A stretch of DNA of 64,000 nt, from NCBI RefSeq assembly GCF_904848585.1, contig NZ_CAJHCR010000008.1, positions 186,001 through 250,000 on the forward strand, in the 5' to 3' direction. Position numbers and translations under genes: made by a program. The notes below the pieces were generated by a model, which worked only from the letters and a program-made list of their open reading frames with translations, searched no databases and was not told the DNA's origin. This document shows positions 44,269 through 52,915 of this stretch, in pieces; position 1 is the stretch's first letter, and every line of letters starts with the position of its first letter. The DNA is from Paraburkholderia kirstenboschensis (GTDB lineage: Bacteria; Pseudomonadota; Gammaproteobacteria; Burkholderiales; Burkholderiaceae).

Positions 44269-45433
44269 TGCGCTGGCGGCGCGTCGTCTTGCGCGCCGCT
44301 CGCGTGATGGCGGCCGCCGCGCTGCCTTCACGCGACGCTTGCGGGCGCGTGCACTGACCGGTGCCGCGCTCGTCGGCGTTTGCTCCGTTGTGTATTTCTC
44401 CGCGGCACTGGTCGGCCTCGCGCATGCTGCGGGCGCCGCGGCCAATACGCCCGCGGCTGGCGTCAATTCAACCGCGCAAGGTGCGCGTCCCGCATTACCG
44501 GTGCCGCACGCGCCGTCGCAGCCACGCGCCGCGCTGCCGGGCTTCAACCCGCCGCCCGCCACACCTGGTACGACTGCGAGCGGGCCGGTGCGCCTGCAAC
44601 CGGCGCGCATGCCGTTCTACGTCGCGACTCGCGGTACGACCACCATCTACGTTCTGGGCACGCTGCATGTCGGCGATCCCGCCGATTACCCGCCGGCTCA
44701 GCCGTTTCGTCCGCCGATCATGGGCGCGTTGGGGGCTTCGCAGACCCTCGCGCTCGAACTCTCGCCGGACGAGCTACTGGTCTCGCAAGACGACGTCTCC
44801 AAGTACGGCGTATGCCGCCGCGACTGCCTGCCTGGCCTCTTGCCAGAGCCGCTGTGGCGCAAGCTCGCGTTCCGATTGCGCGGCAATCCCGCGGCGTTGG
44901 ATGAAATCAAGAAGATGCGCCCGTGGCTCGCGTCGTTGCTGGTCGAAACCTACGACTCGCTCAGCGCCGGCTTGCAGACCGAGTACGGCACTGAAGCGCA
45001 GTTGCAGAACGTATATCTGCGTACGCGCGGCAAGATCATCGGCCTCGAAACCCTGCCGCAGCAGATGCGCGCCTTCACCGGGCTCACGCTCGCTCAGCAA
45101 CGCGAGATGCTCGCGCAGGATCTGATGCAGACGCCCGCGCAAAACGTCGACGACGTGCGGACCTTGCACCGCCTGTGGCGTGTTGGCGATGCGGATGCAA
45201 TCGCCGCCTGGGAGGCTGCGAAAACCGAAAAGCTGGCGCGCGACAAGCAGGTGTCCAACTCGATCGACGACAGGATCGTGTACGCGCGCAACCGGCGCTT
45301 CGTCTCGCGCATGCTGCTGATCGCCGCTCCGAACAAGCCGGTGTTCGTGGCGATCGGCGCGTTGCATCTTGGCGGCCGCAAAGGCGTTCTGCAGCTTTTG
45401 CGACAGCATGGGTTTGTGGTGGAGGCGGGGTGA
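44261..45433 (+). CDS. TraB/GumN family protein, predicted exported metal-dependent hydrolase
   Basis: The 390-residue product has an N-terminal Arg-rich segment and a membrane or signal helix at about 33-56 (TGAALVGVCSVVYFSAALVG). A Pro/Ala-rich linker precedes the TraB/GumN domain. The two family GxxH motifs are seen, GTLH at 133-136 and GALH near 369-372, and a conserved Glu lies in LALELSPDE. Eukaryotic relatives (Tiki) are metalloproteases. The gene overlaps dppF by 8 bp, so it is coupled to a peptide transporter. A peptidase role is my inference; bacterial GumN function is not settled. Confidence 0.8.
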   Translation: MPDALAARRLARRSRDGGRRAAFTRRLRARALTGAALVGVCSVVYFSAALVGLAHAAGAAANTPAAGVNSTAQGARPALPVPHAPSQPRAALPGFNPPPATPGTTASGPVRLQPARMPFYVATRGTTTIYVLGTLHVGDPADYPPAQPFRPPIMGALGASQTLALELSPDELLVSQDDVSKYGVCRRDCLPGLLPEPLWRKLAFRLRGNPAALDEIKKMRPWLASLLVETYDSLSAGLQTEYGTEAQLQNVYLRTRGKIIGLETLPQQMRAFTGLTLAQQREMLAQDLMQTPAQNVDDVRTLHRLWRVGDADAIAAWEAAKTEKLARDKQVSNSIDDRIVYARNRRFVSRMLLIAAPNKPVFVAIGALHLGGRKGVLQLLRQHGFVVEAG

Positions 45434-45446
45434 GGCGATGCGCGAT

Positions 45447-45809
45447 CTATGGCGCGGGATCGATTGCGCTGATCACCCGGGCAACGATTTCTTCGACGGT
45501 GTGTTTGTCGAGTGTTTCGATGTAACGCGCCGAACCGCCTAGCACGCGGGTGTTGATGTCAAAAGTGCGCACCTGATTGCACACTGCGACGCCGCTCGTA
45601 TCGTGTCCCGTAACCGGCACCGCAAGCCCCGCGTTGCGCGTGAAATTCCCGCCGCTGGTGACGGGCACCGTCATGCAGACGCCCAGTGCATTGATCTCGG
45701 TTGGCGTGATGACGACAAAGCGGTGCCGGTCCTTCATCTCCCGGCCAGCCACCGGGTTCGGGTCGATCCAGTAGACGTCGCCGCGCTGCGGCACATTCCG
45801 TTTCACCAT
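45447..45809 (-). CDS. chpB: ChpB/MazF-type endoribonuclease toxin
   Basis: The 120-residue protein is a type II toxin of the MazF/PemK fold, cutting mRNA at short sites. It shows the family N-terminus (RGDVYWIDPNPVAGREMKDR), RFVVITPTEINALGVCMTVP and GGNFTRNAGLAVPV, then CNQVRTFDI, very close in pattern to E. coli ChpB. The ATG overlaps the antitoxin stop by one base (TAATG). It is convergent with the TraB/GumN gene. Confidence 0.9.
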   Translation of the reverse strand: MVKRNVPQRGDVYWIDPNPVAGREMKDRHRFVVITPTEINALGVCMTVPVTSGGNFTRNAGLAVPVTGHDTSGVAVCNQVRTFDINTRVLGGSARYIETLDKHTVEEIVARVISAIDPAP

Positions 45810-46075
45810 TACGCTAGCTCGCCCCCGACAGGGCCTCCGTCACGCGCCCATGCCGTGTCGGCATTCAGATCGGCGATACTGTCGGAGCCTTCAAGCAGTT
45901 CCGCAAGGGTGTAACGCTTTGACGTTGACGCAACTGGACGGGCGATTAATTGCCCGTCGGAGACGTCCAATGACATTTGATCTCCGGCATCTACGTGCAA
46001 GAGCTTCAGAAGCGCCGGCGGAATCGTCATCACAAGCGCGCCGCCCTGGCGCCGAATTTTAGATGTCACGGCCAT
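45809..46075 (-). CDS. chpS: ChpS/MazE-type antitoxin
   Basis: The 88-residue antitoxin has an N-terminal AbrB-like swapped-hairpin DNA-binding domain (AVTSKIRRQGGALVMTIPPA, then LHVDAGDQMSLDVSDGQLIA). The C-terminal toxin-binding tail carries RYTLAELL, as in ChpS. The ATG at 46075 follows GGAGAAAGGA; the frame is open to 46348, but those residues include the promoter region and are not conserved. It would bind its own promoter, where a dyad lies at 46116-46130. Confidence 0.9.
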   Translation of the reverse strand: MAVTSKIRRQGGALVMTIPPALLKLLHVDAGDQMSLDVSDGQLIARPVASTSKRYTLAELLEGSDSIADLNADTAWARDGGPVGGELA

Positions 46076-46115
46076 GGTCCTTTCTCCGCTCGCTGACGAG
46101 CCGTTGATGTGCAAC

Positions 46116-46130
46116 AAATGTAGCACATTT
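46116..46130. promoter_or_regulatory. Palindromic operator of the chpSB pair
   Basis: AAATGT and ACATTT form a perfect inverted repeat around AGC, 40 bp before the antitoxin ATG. A TATAAA hexamer read on the minus strand (46128-46133) overlaps it and could be the -10 box. Autoregulation by the AbrB-fold antitoxin would act here. Confidence 0.6.
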
Positions 46131-46188
46131 ATACGGCACGCCCGGGCGCGCGAAGATTCGTCCAACGCCGCGCTATAGGGTGATTTGC

Positions 46189-47991
46189 TCATTGGCTGCT
46201 CCTTTGCAAAGCCTGCACTACTTCCCCCACCGCCCCCGCCCATTCCCCCAGCACCTTCTGCCGGAACAGCCGCATTCCCGGATACCACGGCGAGTCGCTG
46301 TGTTCTTCGAGCCAGCGCCAGTCTGAATTGGCCGGCAGCAGCAGCCACACCGGCTTGCCAAGCGCGCCGGCCAGATGCGCGACGGCGGTGTCGACGGCGA
46401 TCACCAGATCGAGGTTCATGATCAGCGCGGCGGTGTCTTCAAAGTCGTTCAACTCGCCGCTGAAGTCGTGGGCACGGAAGGCTTGTGGGGCGACGGAGAG
46501 TTGCGCGTGCGCCGGGCCCTTCTGCAACGGATACCACTCCACATTGGCGACACCGGCGAGTGCGTGCAGGTCGGCAAGCGCCATTGACCGATAGCGGTCG
46601 TTGCCGAAGGTCGGACTGCCCGCCCACACGAGGCCCGCTCTACGGTTCGCATGGCCGGTTTTCTTCAGTTTCTTGCGCCAGACTTTGACCTTGGCGTCGT
46701 CCGCGAACAGATACGGCAGTTCGGCCGGGATGGTGGACAACTCGGTGCCGACGCATGAGGGCACGCTCATCATCGGGACCCAGAAGTCGTAGCTGGTTTC
46801 CGGCTTGCCGCTGAACACGCAATCTACCCCCGGCATGCGTTGGACAAGACTCAGCAACGGCTCGCGCACGCAGACGTCCACTGTCGCGCCGCGTTCGTGC
46901 AGCAAGCGCGCATAACGCAGGAACTGGAAATGATCGCCGAAACCCTGCTCGCCGACGATCAGCAAACGACGCCCCTTGAGTGGCTCGCCGCGCCATTCGG
47001 CCACGCCCGGAACCGCGAGCGCTTCGTAATCGCTCTTACGCCAGCGCAGCGCAAACTCGGCCCAACCCTGCTTGAAATCGCCGCGCTTGAGCAGCAGCCA
47101 CGCAAGGTTCTGATGGGCGTCGGCGTAATGCGGATCGCGGGCGAGCGCCTCGCGATAGAACGTCTCTTCTTCGTCGAGCCGTCCCTGCGCGCCGAGCGAG
47201 CCGCCCAGGCACACGAGGTTGGTCGGATTCGGCGCGATTGCAACCGCGCGACGATAGTGCGACTCCGCGCCCGCATAGTCGCCGCGCTTGCCGATCGCAC
47301 TACCCAGGTTGATGTGCGCTTCGGCGTAGTCGGGACGCAATGCGAGCGCACGCTCGAAACTGGCGACCGCCGCCTCGTGCTCGCCCTGTGCGTTGTGCGC
47401 GTTGCCCGTGTTGAAGTGCGCTTCCGCTGAAGCCGGATCGACTCGCAACGCATCGCGATAACACGCCAGCGCTTCCGCAAAACGGCCAAGCTTGCCGAGC
47501 GCGGTGCCCAGATTCAGATAGGCATCCACCAGTGCCGGGTTCGACGCGATCGCAAGCCGATACTGCTCGACCGCTTCGTTCAACGCGCCTTGCGCCTGCA
47601 AAGCGACGCCGAAATTGTTGCGCGCGTCGGCGAAATCGGGTTGCAGCTGCAACGCCTGGTCGTAACAGATGGTGGCTTCGTCGAGATGACCGAGCGCTGC
47701 GGCGGCAAGGCCCCGGTTGCTCCAGCAGGCGGCGTCGTGACGGTCGTATTTGAGCGCGTGGCTCATCAGCGCGGCGGCGTCCGCGTGTTGCCCGCGCTGA
47801 TAATGCAGTACCCCGAAGTAATGCAAAGCCTGAGAATCCGTCGGCGCGAGCGTCAGGATTTCTCGGTAGATGGAGTCGGCGGTGTCGAGCCTGCCGGCCT
47901 GATGCGCATCGAGCGCGGCCTTCACGAGCGAGGCAACGCTGGCTGACGGCGGCGCGGTATGCGCGCCAGTGCGCTGGGATTGACGTTCCAT
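46189..47991 (-). CDS. TPR-repeat protein with glycosyltransferase-like C-terminal domain
   Basis: The 600-residue product has about nine TPR units in residues 20-320 (repeating DAYLNLGTALGKLGRFAEAL, AEAHINLGSAIGKRGDYAGA). A C-terminal domain follows that resembles family 9/41 glycosyltransferases (GRRLLIVGEQGFGDHFQFLR; LVWAGSPTFGNDRYRSMALA; DTAVAHLAGALGKPVWLLLP). Bacterial relatives modify proteins or surface glycans; the target here is unknown. The ATG at 47991 is preferred to a GTG at 48030. Confidence 0.82.
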   Translation of the reverse strand: MERQSQRTGAHTAPPSASVASLVKAALDAHQAGRLDTADSIYREILTLAPTDSQALHYFGVLHYQRGQHADAAALMSHALKYDRHDAACWSNRGLAAAALGHLDEATICYDQALQLQPDFADARNNFGVALQAQGALNEAVEQYRLAIASNPALVDAYLNLGTALGKLGRFAEALACYRDALRVDPASAEAHFNTGNAHNAQGEHEAAVASFERALALRPDYAEAHINLGSAIGKRGDYAGAESHYRRAVAIAPNPTNLVCLGGSLGAQGRLDEEETFYREALARDPHYADAHQNLAWLLLKRGDFKQGWAEFALRWRKSDYEALAVPGVAEWRGEPLKGRRLLIVGEQGFGDHFQFLRYARLLHERGATVDVCVREPLLSLVQRMPGVDCVFSGKPETSYDFWVPMMSVPSCVGTELSTIPAELPYLFADDAKVKVWRKKLKKTGHANRRAGLVWAGSPTFGNDRYRSMALADLHALAGVANVEWYPLQKGPAHAQLSVAPQAFRAHDFSGELNDFEDTAALIMNLDLVIAVDTAVAHLAGALGKPVWLLLPANSDWRWLEEHSDSPWYPGMRLFRQKVLGEWAGAVGEVVQALQRSSQ

Positions 47992-48203
47992 GGAAACCTG
48001 CGGGAAAGGCTCCGGCGGCGCGCGCTGCACGCGCCGGCGCGTGTGGATGGGAGATCGCCCTGCATCTTATGATCGGCATCATGGACCGACGATCGGACGC
48101 ATCCTATTTCCCTTGCAGGCTTTTCATGTTTGAGGTGCTTCGCCGATGTGCCGCGGAAACGTCGTGCGACACATCGGAAATTGCTGCATTTTAAGGAACG
48201 CTT

Positions 48204-49160
48204 TTACATGAACATCAGGAAATTAAGCAGGAAGATGTTCACCACCAGCAAGGTCAGCGCGGTCGGTATCTGAACCTTGATCACCGCGTTCTTATCCGGC
48301 AGCTCCAGCAACGCCGCCGGCACCATGTTGAAGTTCGCGGCCATCGGCGTCATCAGCGTGCCGCAGTAGCCCGAGAACATGCCGATTGCCACCATTACCG
48401 CCGGGTTGCCATGGAACACGCCGACGAGAATCGGCACGCCGACGCCGCCCGTCATCACCGGAAACGCGGCGAAGCCGTTGCCCATGACCATCGTGAAGAG
48501 CGCCATGCCGATGCAGTACACGGCCACCGCGATAAACCGGTAGTCGAGGCTGATATACGCCGTGGTCACGTGAGCGACGGCTTTGCCGACACCCGCGTCC
48601 GAGAACACGAGGCCGAGCATGCCGAGCATTTGCGGCAACACGGCGGCCCACGAGAGCGCGTCGACGAGGCGGCGCGTTTCCTTCATCGACTGCCCGACGG
48701 TGTCGCGCGTCAGCACGCAAGCAATCGCGAGCGCGATTACGCAGCCGATGCCGAAGCCGATCAACGTGACGTTGGCCTTCTCGATCAGCGGAACGCCGCC
48801 GAACACGAGGTGGCTCGCCGACAACGTGATGATCACGGTGACCACGGGAATGGTCAGCGCAGGCACGAAAAGCTTGTTGCCAAGGCGTGCGGCGCTCGCC
48901 TTGCGCGCTTCGAGCGACAGCACTCGCGGCTTGCCCGCGGTGACGCCGCCGAAGCCTGCAATCAGCGCCATCACGATTACCGCGACGCCGACCACTGCGG
49001 GCGGCAGTTTGTCGCCGATCAGAAAGATCAGCGCATAGAGAATCCAGAAGCCGCCGGCCGTCAGGCGGCGCGGATGTTCCTTATCGGCGACGATCATGCC
49101 GCCGACGATCAGCAGCACCACGCCCAACAGCCAGAAAAGATAGGTAATCGAGAGCGTCAT
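48204..49160 (-). CDS. DUF979 family membrane protein, putative 5-oxoproline permease subunit
   Basis: The 318-residue protein has about nine to ten membrane segments (SITYLFWLLGVVLLIVGGMI; VGVAVIVMALIAGFGG; ALTLLVVNIFLLNFLMFM). It carries the conserved FSGYCGTLMTPMAANFNMVP and MGNGFAAFPVMTGGVGVPIL, the hallmark of DUF979. It overlaps the DUF969 gene by 4 bp (ATGA). DUF969-DUF979 pairs occur next to pxpBCA in many genomes, which suggests transport of 5-oxoproline. That assignment is inference from context. Confidence 0.85.
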   Translation of the reverse strand: MTLSITYLFWLLGVVLLIVGGMIVADKEHPRRLTAGGFWILYALIFLIGDKLPPAVVGVAVIVMALIAGFGGVTAGKPRVLSLEARKASAARLGNKLFVPALTIPVVTVIITLSASHLVFGGVPLIEKANVTLIGFGIGCVIALAIACVLTRDTVGQSMKETRRLVDALSWAAVLPQMLGMLGLVFSDAGVGKAVAHVTTAYISLDYRFIAVAVYCIGMALFTMVMGNGFAAFPVMTGGVGVPILVGVFHGNPAVMVAIGMFSGYCGTLMTPMAANFNMVPAALLELPDKNAVIKVQIPTALTLLVVNIFLLNFLMFM

Positions 49161-49906
49161 GCTTTGTCTCCTGCGGCGGATTGCGTCGGCGATACGGCGG
49201 CATTGCCCGCTTTCGCGTTGCCGCGCAATTCGCGGTCGAGCTTGCGGTCAAGCAGATACAGGCGGAAGCCGTGAATGAGGAACGCGCAGATTGCAGTGGG
49301 AATGCCCCAGACCGCAACGTGGATCGGCTCGACGATAATGCCCGCCTCCTTGAGGAAGGTGGTCATCAGCACGATCGCACCGAACGCAACGAAAATGTCT
49401 TCGCCGAAGAAGAGGCCCACGTTATCCGTTGCCGCCGAAAACGCCCGCAGCTTGAAACGCACTGCGTCGCTGATCTTGCCGAAGCGGGTTTCGGTTGCAC
49501 CTTCGGCCATCGGCGCGATGAGCGGGCGCACCATCTGCGGATGCCCGCCGAGCCCGGTCAGTCCAACTGCCGCAGTCAGCTCGCGCACGAGCAGATAGAC
49601 GATCAGGAGGCGCCCGGCCGTGGCGGCCTTGATGCCGCTGATCCACGTCTGCGCGCGCTCGCGCAGGCCATGCCGTTCGAGCAGGCCGATCACCGCGAGC
49701 GGCAGAAGAATGATCAACGGAATGTTGCGCGTCTTGATGAAGCCAGTGCCGATCTCGGCGAGAATTTTCTCGACCGGAAAATGCGCGGCCAGACCGGTGA
49801 TGATCGCGGCGACTGCGACGATCAGCATCGGATTGAACCGCAATAAAAAGCCAACGATGATGACGGCCACGCCGATGAGCGGCCATAGACTGACTGTTGT
49901 CTGCAT
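49157..49906 (-). CDS. DUF969 family membrane protein, putative 5-oxoproline permease subunit
   Basis: The 249-residue protein has about six membrane segments (LWPLIGVAVIIVGFLLRFNP; MLIVAVAAIITGLAAHFP). The family blocks TGFIKTRNIPLIILLPLAVI and LTGLGGHPQMVRPLIAPMAE are present. The ATG at 49906 follows GGAGAT; the frame is open 16 codons further. It precedes and overlaps the DUF979 gene, and lies 255 bp after pxpA on the same strand. The two are likely one transporter. Confidence 0.85.
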   Translation of the reverse strand: MQTTVSLWPLIGVAVIIVGFLLRFNPMLIVAVAAIITGLAAHFPVEKILAEIGTGFIKTRNIPLIILLPLAVIGLLERHGLRERAQTWISGIKAATAGRLLIVYLLVRELTAAVGLTGLGGHPQMVRPLIAPMAEGATETRFGKISDAVRFKLRAFSAATDNVGLFFGEDIFVAFGAIVLMTTFLKEAGIIVEPIHVAVWGIPTAICAFLIHGFRLYLLDRKLDRELRGNAKAGNAAVSPTQSAAGDKA

Positions 49907-50103
49907 CTGGATCTCCAAACAGGTTTCAACGTCGCCGCTTGTGACGGCTAACATGGGCCGGCGCGTGGCGATCCGCGCGCCGTCTTGTTTCCGCGGCTCT
50001 TGATGGCCGCGTTGCTACGCACTGCAACTGCTCATGCACCTGCATTCACTGCGATGAATCGACTGCCGATACTGCAAATACGGTACAGCGCCTCGCACCT
50101 GGC

Positions 50104-50130
50104 GAACGCCCCGCATGTAGCGGGGCGTTC
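50104..50130. terminator. 11-bp perfect hairpin between pxpA and the DUF969 gene
   Basis: GAACGCCCCGC and GCGGGGCGTTC pair perfectly around a 5-base loop, 32 bp after the pxpA stop in the direction of transcription. No U-tract follows on the minus strand, so it may protect or process the upstream message rather than end it. Confidence 0.5.
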
Positions 50131-50161
50131 AGGACATGGCCAGGATACGGCGGCGCGTGCT

Positions 50162-50914
50162 TCAGACGCTTGCTGCGCCGGCCGCGTGCACGTCGATACC
50201 GGCCTGTTCGAGCGCGCTGCGGATGCGCCGCGCGAACGCGAGTGCATGCGGCCCGTCGCCGTGCAGACAAATGGTCTGCGCGTTAAGCGGCACCCATTGA
50301 CCGTCGACAGCGCGCACCCGCTGCTCGCGCACCATCGCAAGCGTGCGTTCGAGTACTTCGTCTTCATCTTCGAGGAGCGCGCCGGGTTCCTTGCGCGGCA
50401 CGAGCGAGCCGTCGGCGCGATAGCCGCGATCGGCGAACACCTCTTCGATGGCGGTCAGCCCCGCGTTGCGCGCGGCCGTCACGAGACCGCTGTTGGCAAG
50501 CGCGAAGACCGCGACCGACGGATCGAAGTCATGCACGGCCGAGACGATCGCGTCGGCGATCTTCGCGTCGCGCGCGGCCTGATTGTAAAGAGCGCCATGC
50601 GGTTTCACGTGCGCGATGCGCCCGCCCTCGGCCTGCGCGATCGCCGACAGTGCGCCGAGTTGATACAGCACGCCCGCGTAGATGTCGCCAGCCGGCAAGT
50701 CCATCTCCTTGCGGCCGAAATTCTCCGGATCGTTGAAGCTCGGATGCGCTCCGATCGACACGCCTTTTTGCACCGCCCAACGCACGCAGTCGCGCATTGC
50801 ATTGGCGCCGCCCGCGTGCCAGCCGCACGCAATATTCGCGGAGCTGACGAGGTCGAGCAGCGCCTCGTCGGAGCCGCAGCCTTCGCCGAGGTCGGCGTTC
50901 AGATCGATTTCCAT
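50162..50914 (-). CDS. pxpA: 5-oxoprolinase subunit PxpA (LamB/YcsF family)
   Basis: PxpA works with PxpB and PxpC to open 5-oxoproline to glutamate using ATP. The 250-residue product is a clear LamB/YcsF protein: MEIDLNADLGEGCGSDEALL at the start, SSANIACGWHAGG, SIGAHPSFNDPENFGRKEMD, HVKPHGALYNQA and ICLHGDGPHAL. Length matches E. coli PxpA (244). It lies 97 bp after pxpC and is read in the same direction. Confidence 0.95.
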   Translation of the reverse strand: MEIDLNADLGEGCGSDEALLDLVSSANIACGWHAGGANAMRDCVRWAVQKGVSIGAHPSFNDPENFGRKEMDLPAGDIYAGVLYQLGALSAIAQAEGGRIAHVKPHGALYNQAARDAKIADAIVSAVHDFDPSVAVFALANSGLVTAARNAGLTAIEEVFADRGYRADGSLVPRKEPGALLEDEDEVLERTLAMVREQRVRAVDGQWVPLNAQTICLHGDGPHALAFARRIRSALEQAGIDVHAAGAASV

Positions 50915-51011
50915 GATGTTCCTCTACTCTCAAGAAAACGCCGGGCCGCCCCAAGTTTTCTTGCCCCTCGATAGGCCGGGCGCGACGCGCCAGGTTTCGG
51001 GGCGGTCATTG

Positions 51012-52064
51012 TCACAACGCTGCGGCGGCCATCTGCCGTGCGCAACGTTCTTCATGCATTGCTATGGCGGCGTCGATTTGCCGCAAATAGGTGCGCTCTT
51101 CCAGTAAAGCGTGGCGCGCTTCGTAGGGTGTGGTGGGAATGAAGCGGACCGCCGCATTCAGCCGCACCTGGGCGAGCTTCCACAAGTCGGCCTGAATGAC
51201 CGCGCCGATCTTCGGATACCCGCCGGTAGTCTGCGCGTCGCTCATCAGCACGATCGGCTGGCCGTTCGGCGGCACCTGAATCGTGCCCGGCAGCACCGCG
51301 TGTGACAGCAGATCCGCTTTGACTTTGCGCTTCAGTTCCGTGCCGGCGAGCCGGTAGCCCATGCGGTTGCTGTTCGGCGTGACCAGCCACTCGTCGGACC
51401 AGAAAGACTCGTGGGCTTCTTCGGTGAAGCTGTCGTACTCGGGGCCGCGCAACACGCGAATAGGGACCGCCCAAGGCACGCCTGTCGGGTGACGGCCGCG
51501 CCGCAGCGGTTCGTCCACGAGCACGAACTTGCACCAGGCAGGCGCTTTGACGCCGAACTCCGGCGCCTCGGGCGAGAAGCCGACGTGCGCGCGCTGCGGC
51601 GGCGCGCCGACCGGCAGGCGGTCGCCGTCGCGCAGCGCGCGGCCCCCGAGGCCGCCGAAGTGAGCGGCGAGGTCGGTGCTGCGCGAGCCGAGCATCGGCA
51701 ATACGTCGATGCCGCCCGCTATGCACACGTAGCCGCGCATGCCGCGCTTCGCCGCGTTCAGCACCAGCTCCTGGCCGGCCTTCACGGGCAGGCTCCACCA
51801 GGAGTAGACGGGCTTGCCGTCGAGCGTCGCGCCGAATTCGGTGCCGGTGATGGCCACCCGCGTCGCGCGCAAAAAGCGCAGCACGGTGGGGCCGAAGGTA
51901 ATTTCGAGACCTGCGGCGTCGGGCCGGTTGCCGACGAGCCGGTTGCCGACTTCCAGCGACAGGCGGTCGAGCGCCCCGCCCATCGCGACGCCCAGATGCC
52001 GGTAGCCGTGACGGCCGAGGTCCTGAATCGTGGTCAGAAGACCTGCGCGAATCACGTCGATCAT
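51012..52064 (-). CDS. pxpC: 5-oxoprolinase subunit PxpC (biotin-dependent carboxyltransferase family)
   Basis: The 350-residue product is the larger PxpB/C partner, related to allophanate hydrolase subunit 2/KipA. It shows IRAGLLTTIQDLGRHGYRHL, GVAMGGALDRLSLEVGNRLV, ALEITFGPTVL-type sequence near residue 55, WSDEWLVTPNSNRMGYRLAG and PIVLMSDAQTTGGYPKIGAV. It overlaps pxpB by 4 bp (ATGA), fitting a stoichiometric complex. Confidence 0.94.
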   Translation of the reverse strand: MIDVIRAGLLTTIQDLGRHGYRHLGVAMGGALDRLSLEVGNRLVGNRPDAAGLEITFGPTVLRFLRATRVAITGTEFGATLDGKPVYSWWSLPVKAGQELVLNAAKRGMRGYVCIAGGIDVLPMLGSRSTDLAAHFGGLGGRALRDGDRLPVGAPPQRAHVGFSPEAPEFGVKAPAWCKFVLVDEPLRRGRHPTGVPWAVPIRVLRGPEYDSFTEEAHESFWSDEWLVTPNSNRMGYRLAGTELKRKVKADLLSHAVLPGTIQVPPNGQPIVLMSDAQTTGGYPKIGAVIQADLWKLAQVRLNAAVRFIPTTPYEARHALLEERTYLRQIDAAIAMHEERCARQMAAAAL

Positions 52065-52714
52065 GCGTGTATCCCCGCAATCGTAAAGCGCACCCGGTCC
52101 CCCGGCTGCAACAAGGTGGGCGGGCGGCGCGTCGGGTCGAACAGCGGCAGTTCGGTGCGGCCGATCAGTTGCCAGCCGCCGGGCGACGTGGCCGGGTAAA
52201 TGCCCGTCTGCTCCCCGCCGATGCCGACCGAACCGGCCGGCACTTCGAGTCGCGGCGATGCGCGGCGCGGTGTGTGCAGCGCCTCTTCCAGTCCGCCCAT
52301 ATAGGCGAAGCCCGGCTGAAAGCCGAGGAAAAACACCACGTATTCGCCACCCGAATGTCGCTCGATCACCTCGCGCACGCTCAAGCCCGTGTGGTTCGCC
52401 ACGGCACCGAGGTCGGGACCGAACTCCCCGCCGTACTGAACCGGGACTTCGACTTCGCGGCCCGCCGCGGGCGCTGCGCTGACCGCTTGCCAGGCATCCT
52501 GCAGCCGGGCGGTTAGCGCGTCACGGTCGCCTTCGACGGGATCGAACACGAGCGTCAGGTTGTTCATGCCCGGCACGACCTCGAGCACATGAGGCCAGTC
52601 CTGCGCCAACTCGGCAGCCGCCCACACGCGGCGCTGGCAGTCCAGCGTCGCGGGTGGGGGCGCCTCGCAGACAAGCGCGGCGTCGCCGAGCGGAAAAATT
52701 CTGGGTTGGCTCAT
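52061..52714 (-). CDS. pxpB: 5-oxoprolinase subunit PxpB (KipI family)
   Basis: The 217-residue product belongs to the allophanate hydrolase subunit 1/KipI family. It shows GDAALVCEAP at the start, VLEVVPGMNNLTLVFDPVEG, EVPVQYGGEFGPDLGAVANH, VVFFLGFQPGFAYMGGL and GSVGIGGEQTGIYPATSPGG. It is the first gene of pxpB-pxpC-pxpA. The phased repeats at 52804-52836 lie 90 bp upstream of its ATG. Confidence 0.95.
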   Translation of the reverse strand: MSQPRIFPLGDAALVCEAPPPATLDCQRRVWAAAELAQDWPHVLEVVPGMNNLTLVFDPVEGDRDALTARLQDAWQAVSAAPAAGREVEVPVQYGGEFGPDLGAVANHTGLSVREVIERHSGGEYVVFFLGFQPGFAYMGGLEEALHTPRRASPRLEVPAGSVGIGGEQTGIYPATSPGGWQLIGRTELPLFDPTRRPPTLLQPGDRVRFTIAGIHA

Positions 52715-52803
52715 GGCTTGAAGACCCGAAGAAGTCGAAGAGTTCTGCGTTGGACGCCGTCGGAAACCACGGGGGCGGGTTACGCGACGTCTGAAGCGTA
52801 CAT

Positions 52804-52836
52804 TGTCAATAAAATATCAACAATTTATCAATAAGA
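52804..52836. promoter_or_regulatory. Three direct repeats at 11-bp spacing in the pxpB-regulator gap
   Basis: TGTCAAT (52804), TATCAAC (52815) and TATCAAT (52826) repeat with a period of exactly 11 bases in an AT-rich patch. The patch lies between divergent pxpB and the winged-helix gene. One helical turn per repeat suggests protein binding on one DNA face. Confidence 0.6.
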
Positions 52837-52915
52837 GTTTTCGCCAGGCTCGCCGCCGTGTGCTGCTCGTCGTACACTGCCGACACTCTCCATCCCGTTT
52901 TCCTGAGAAATTCAC

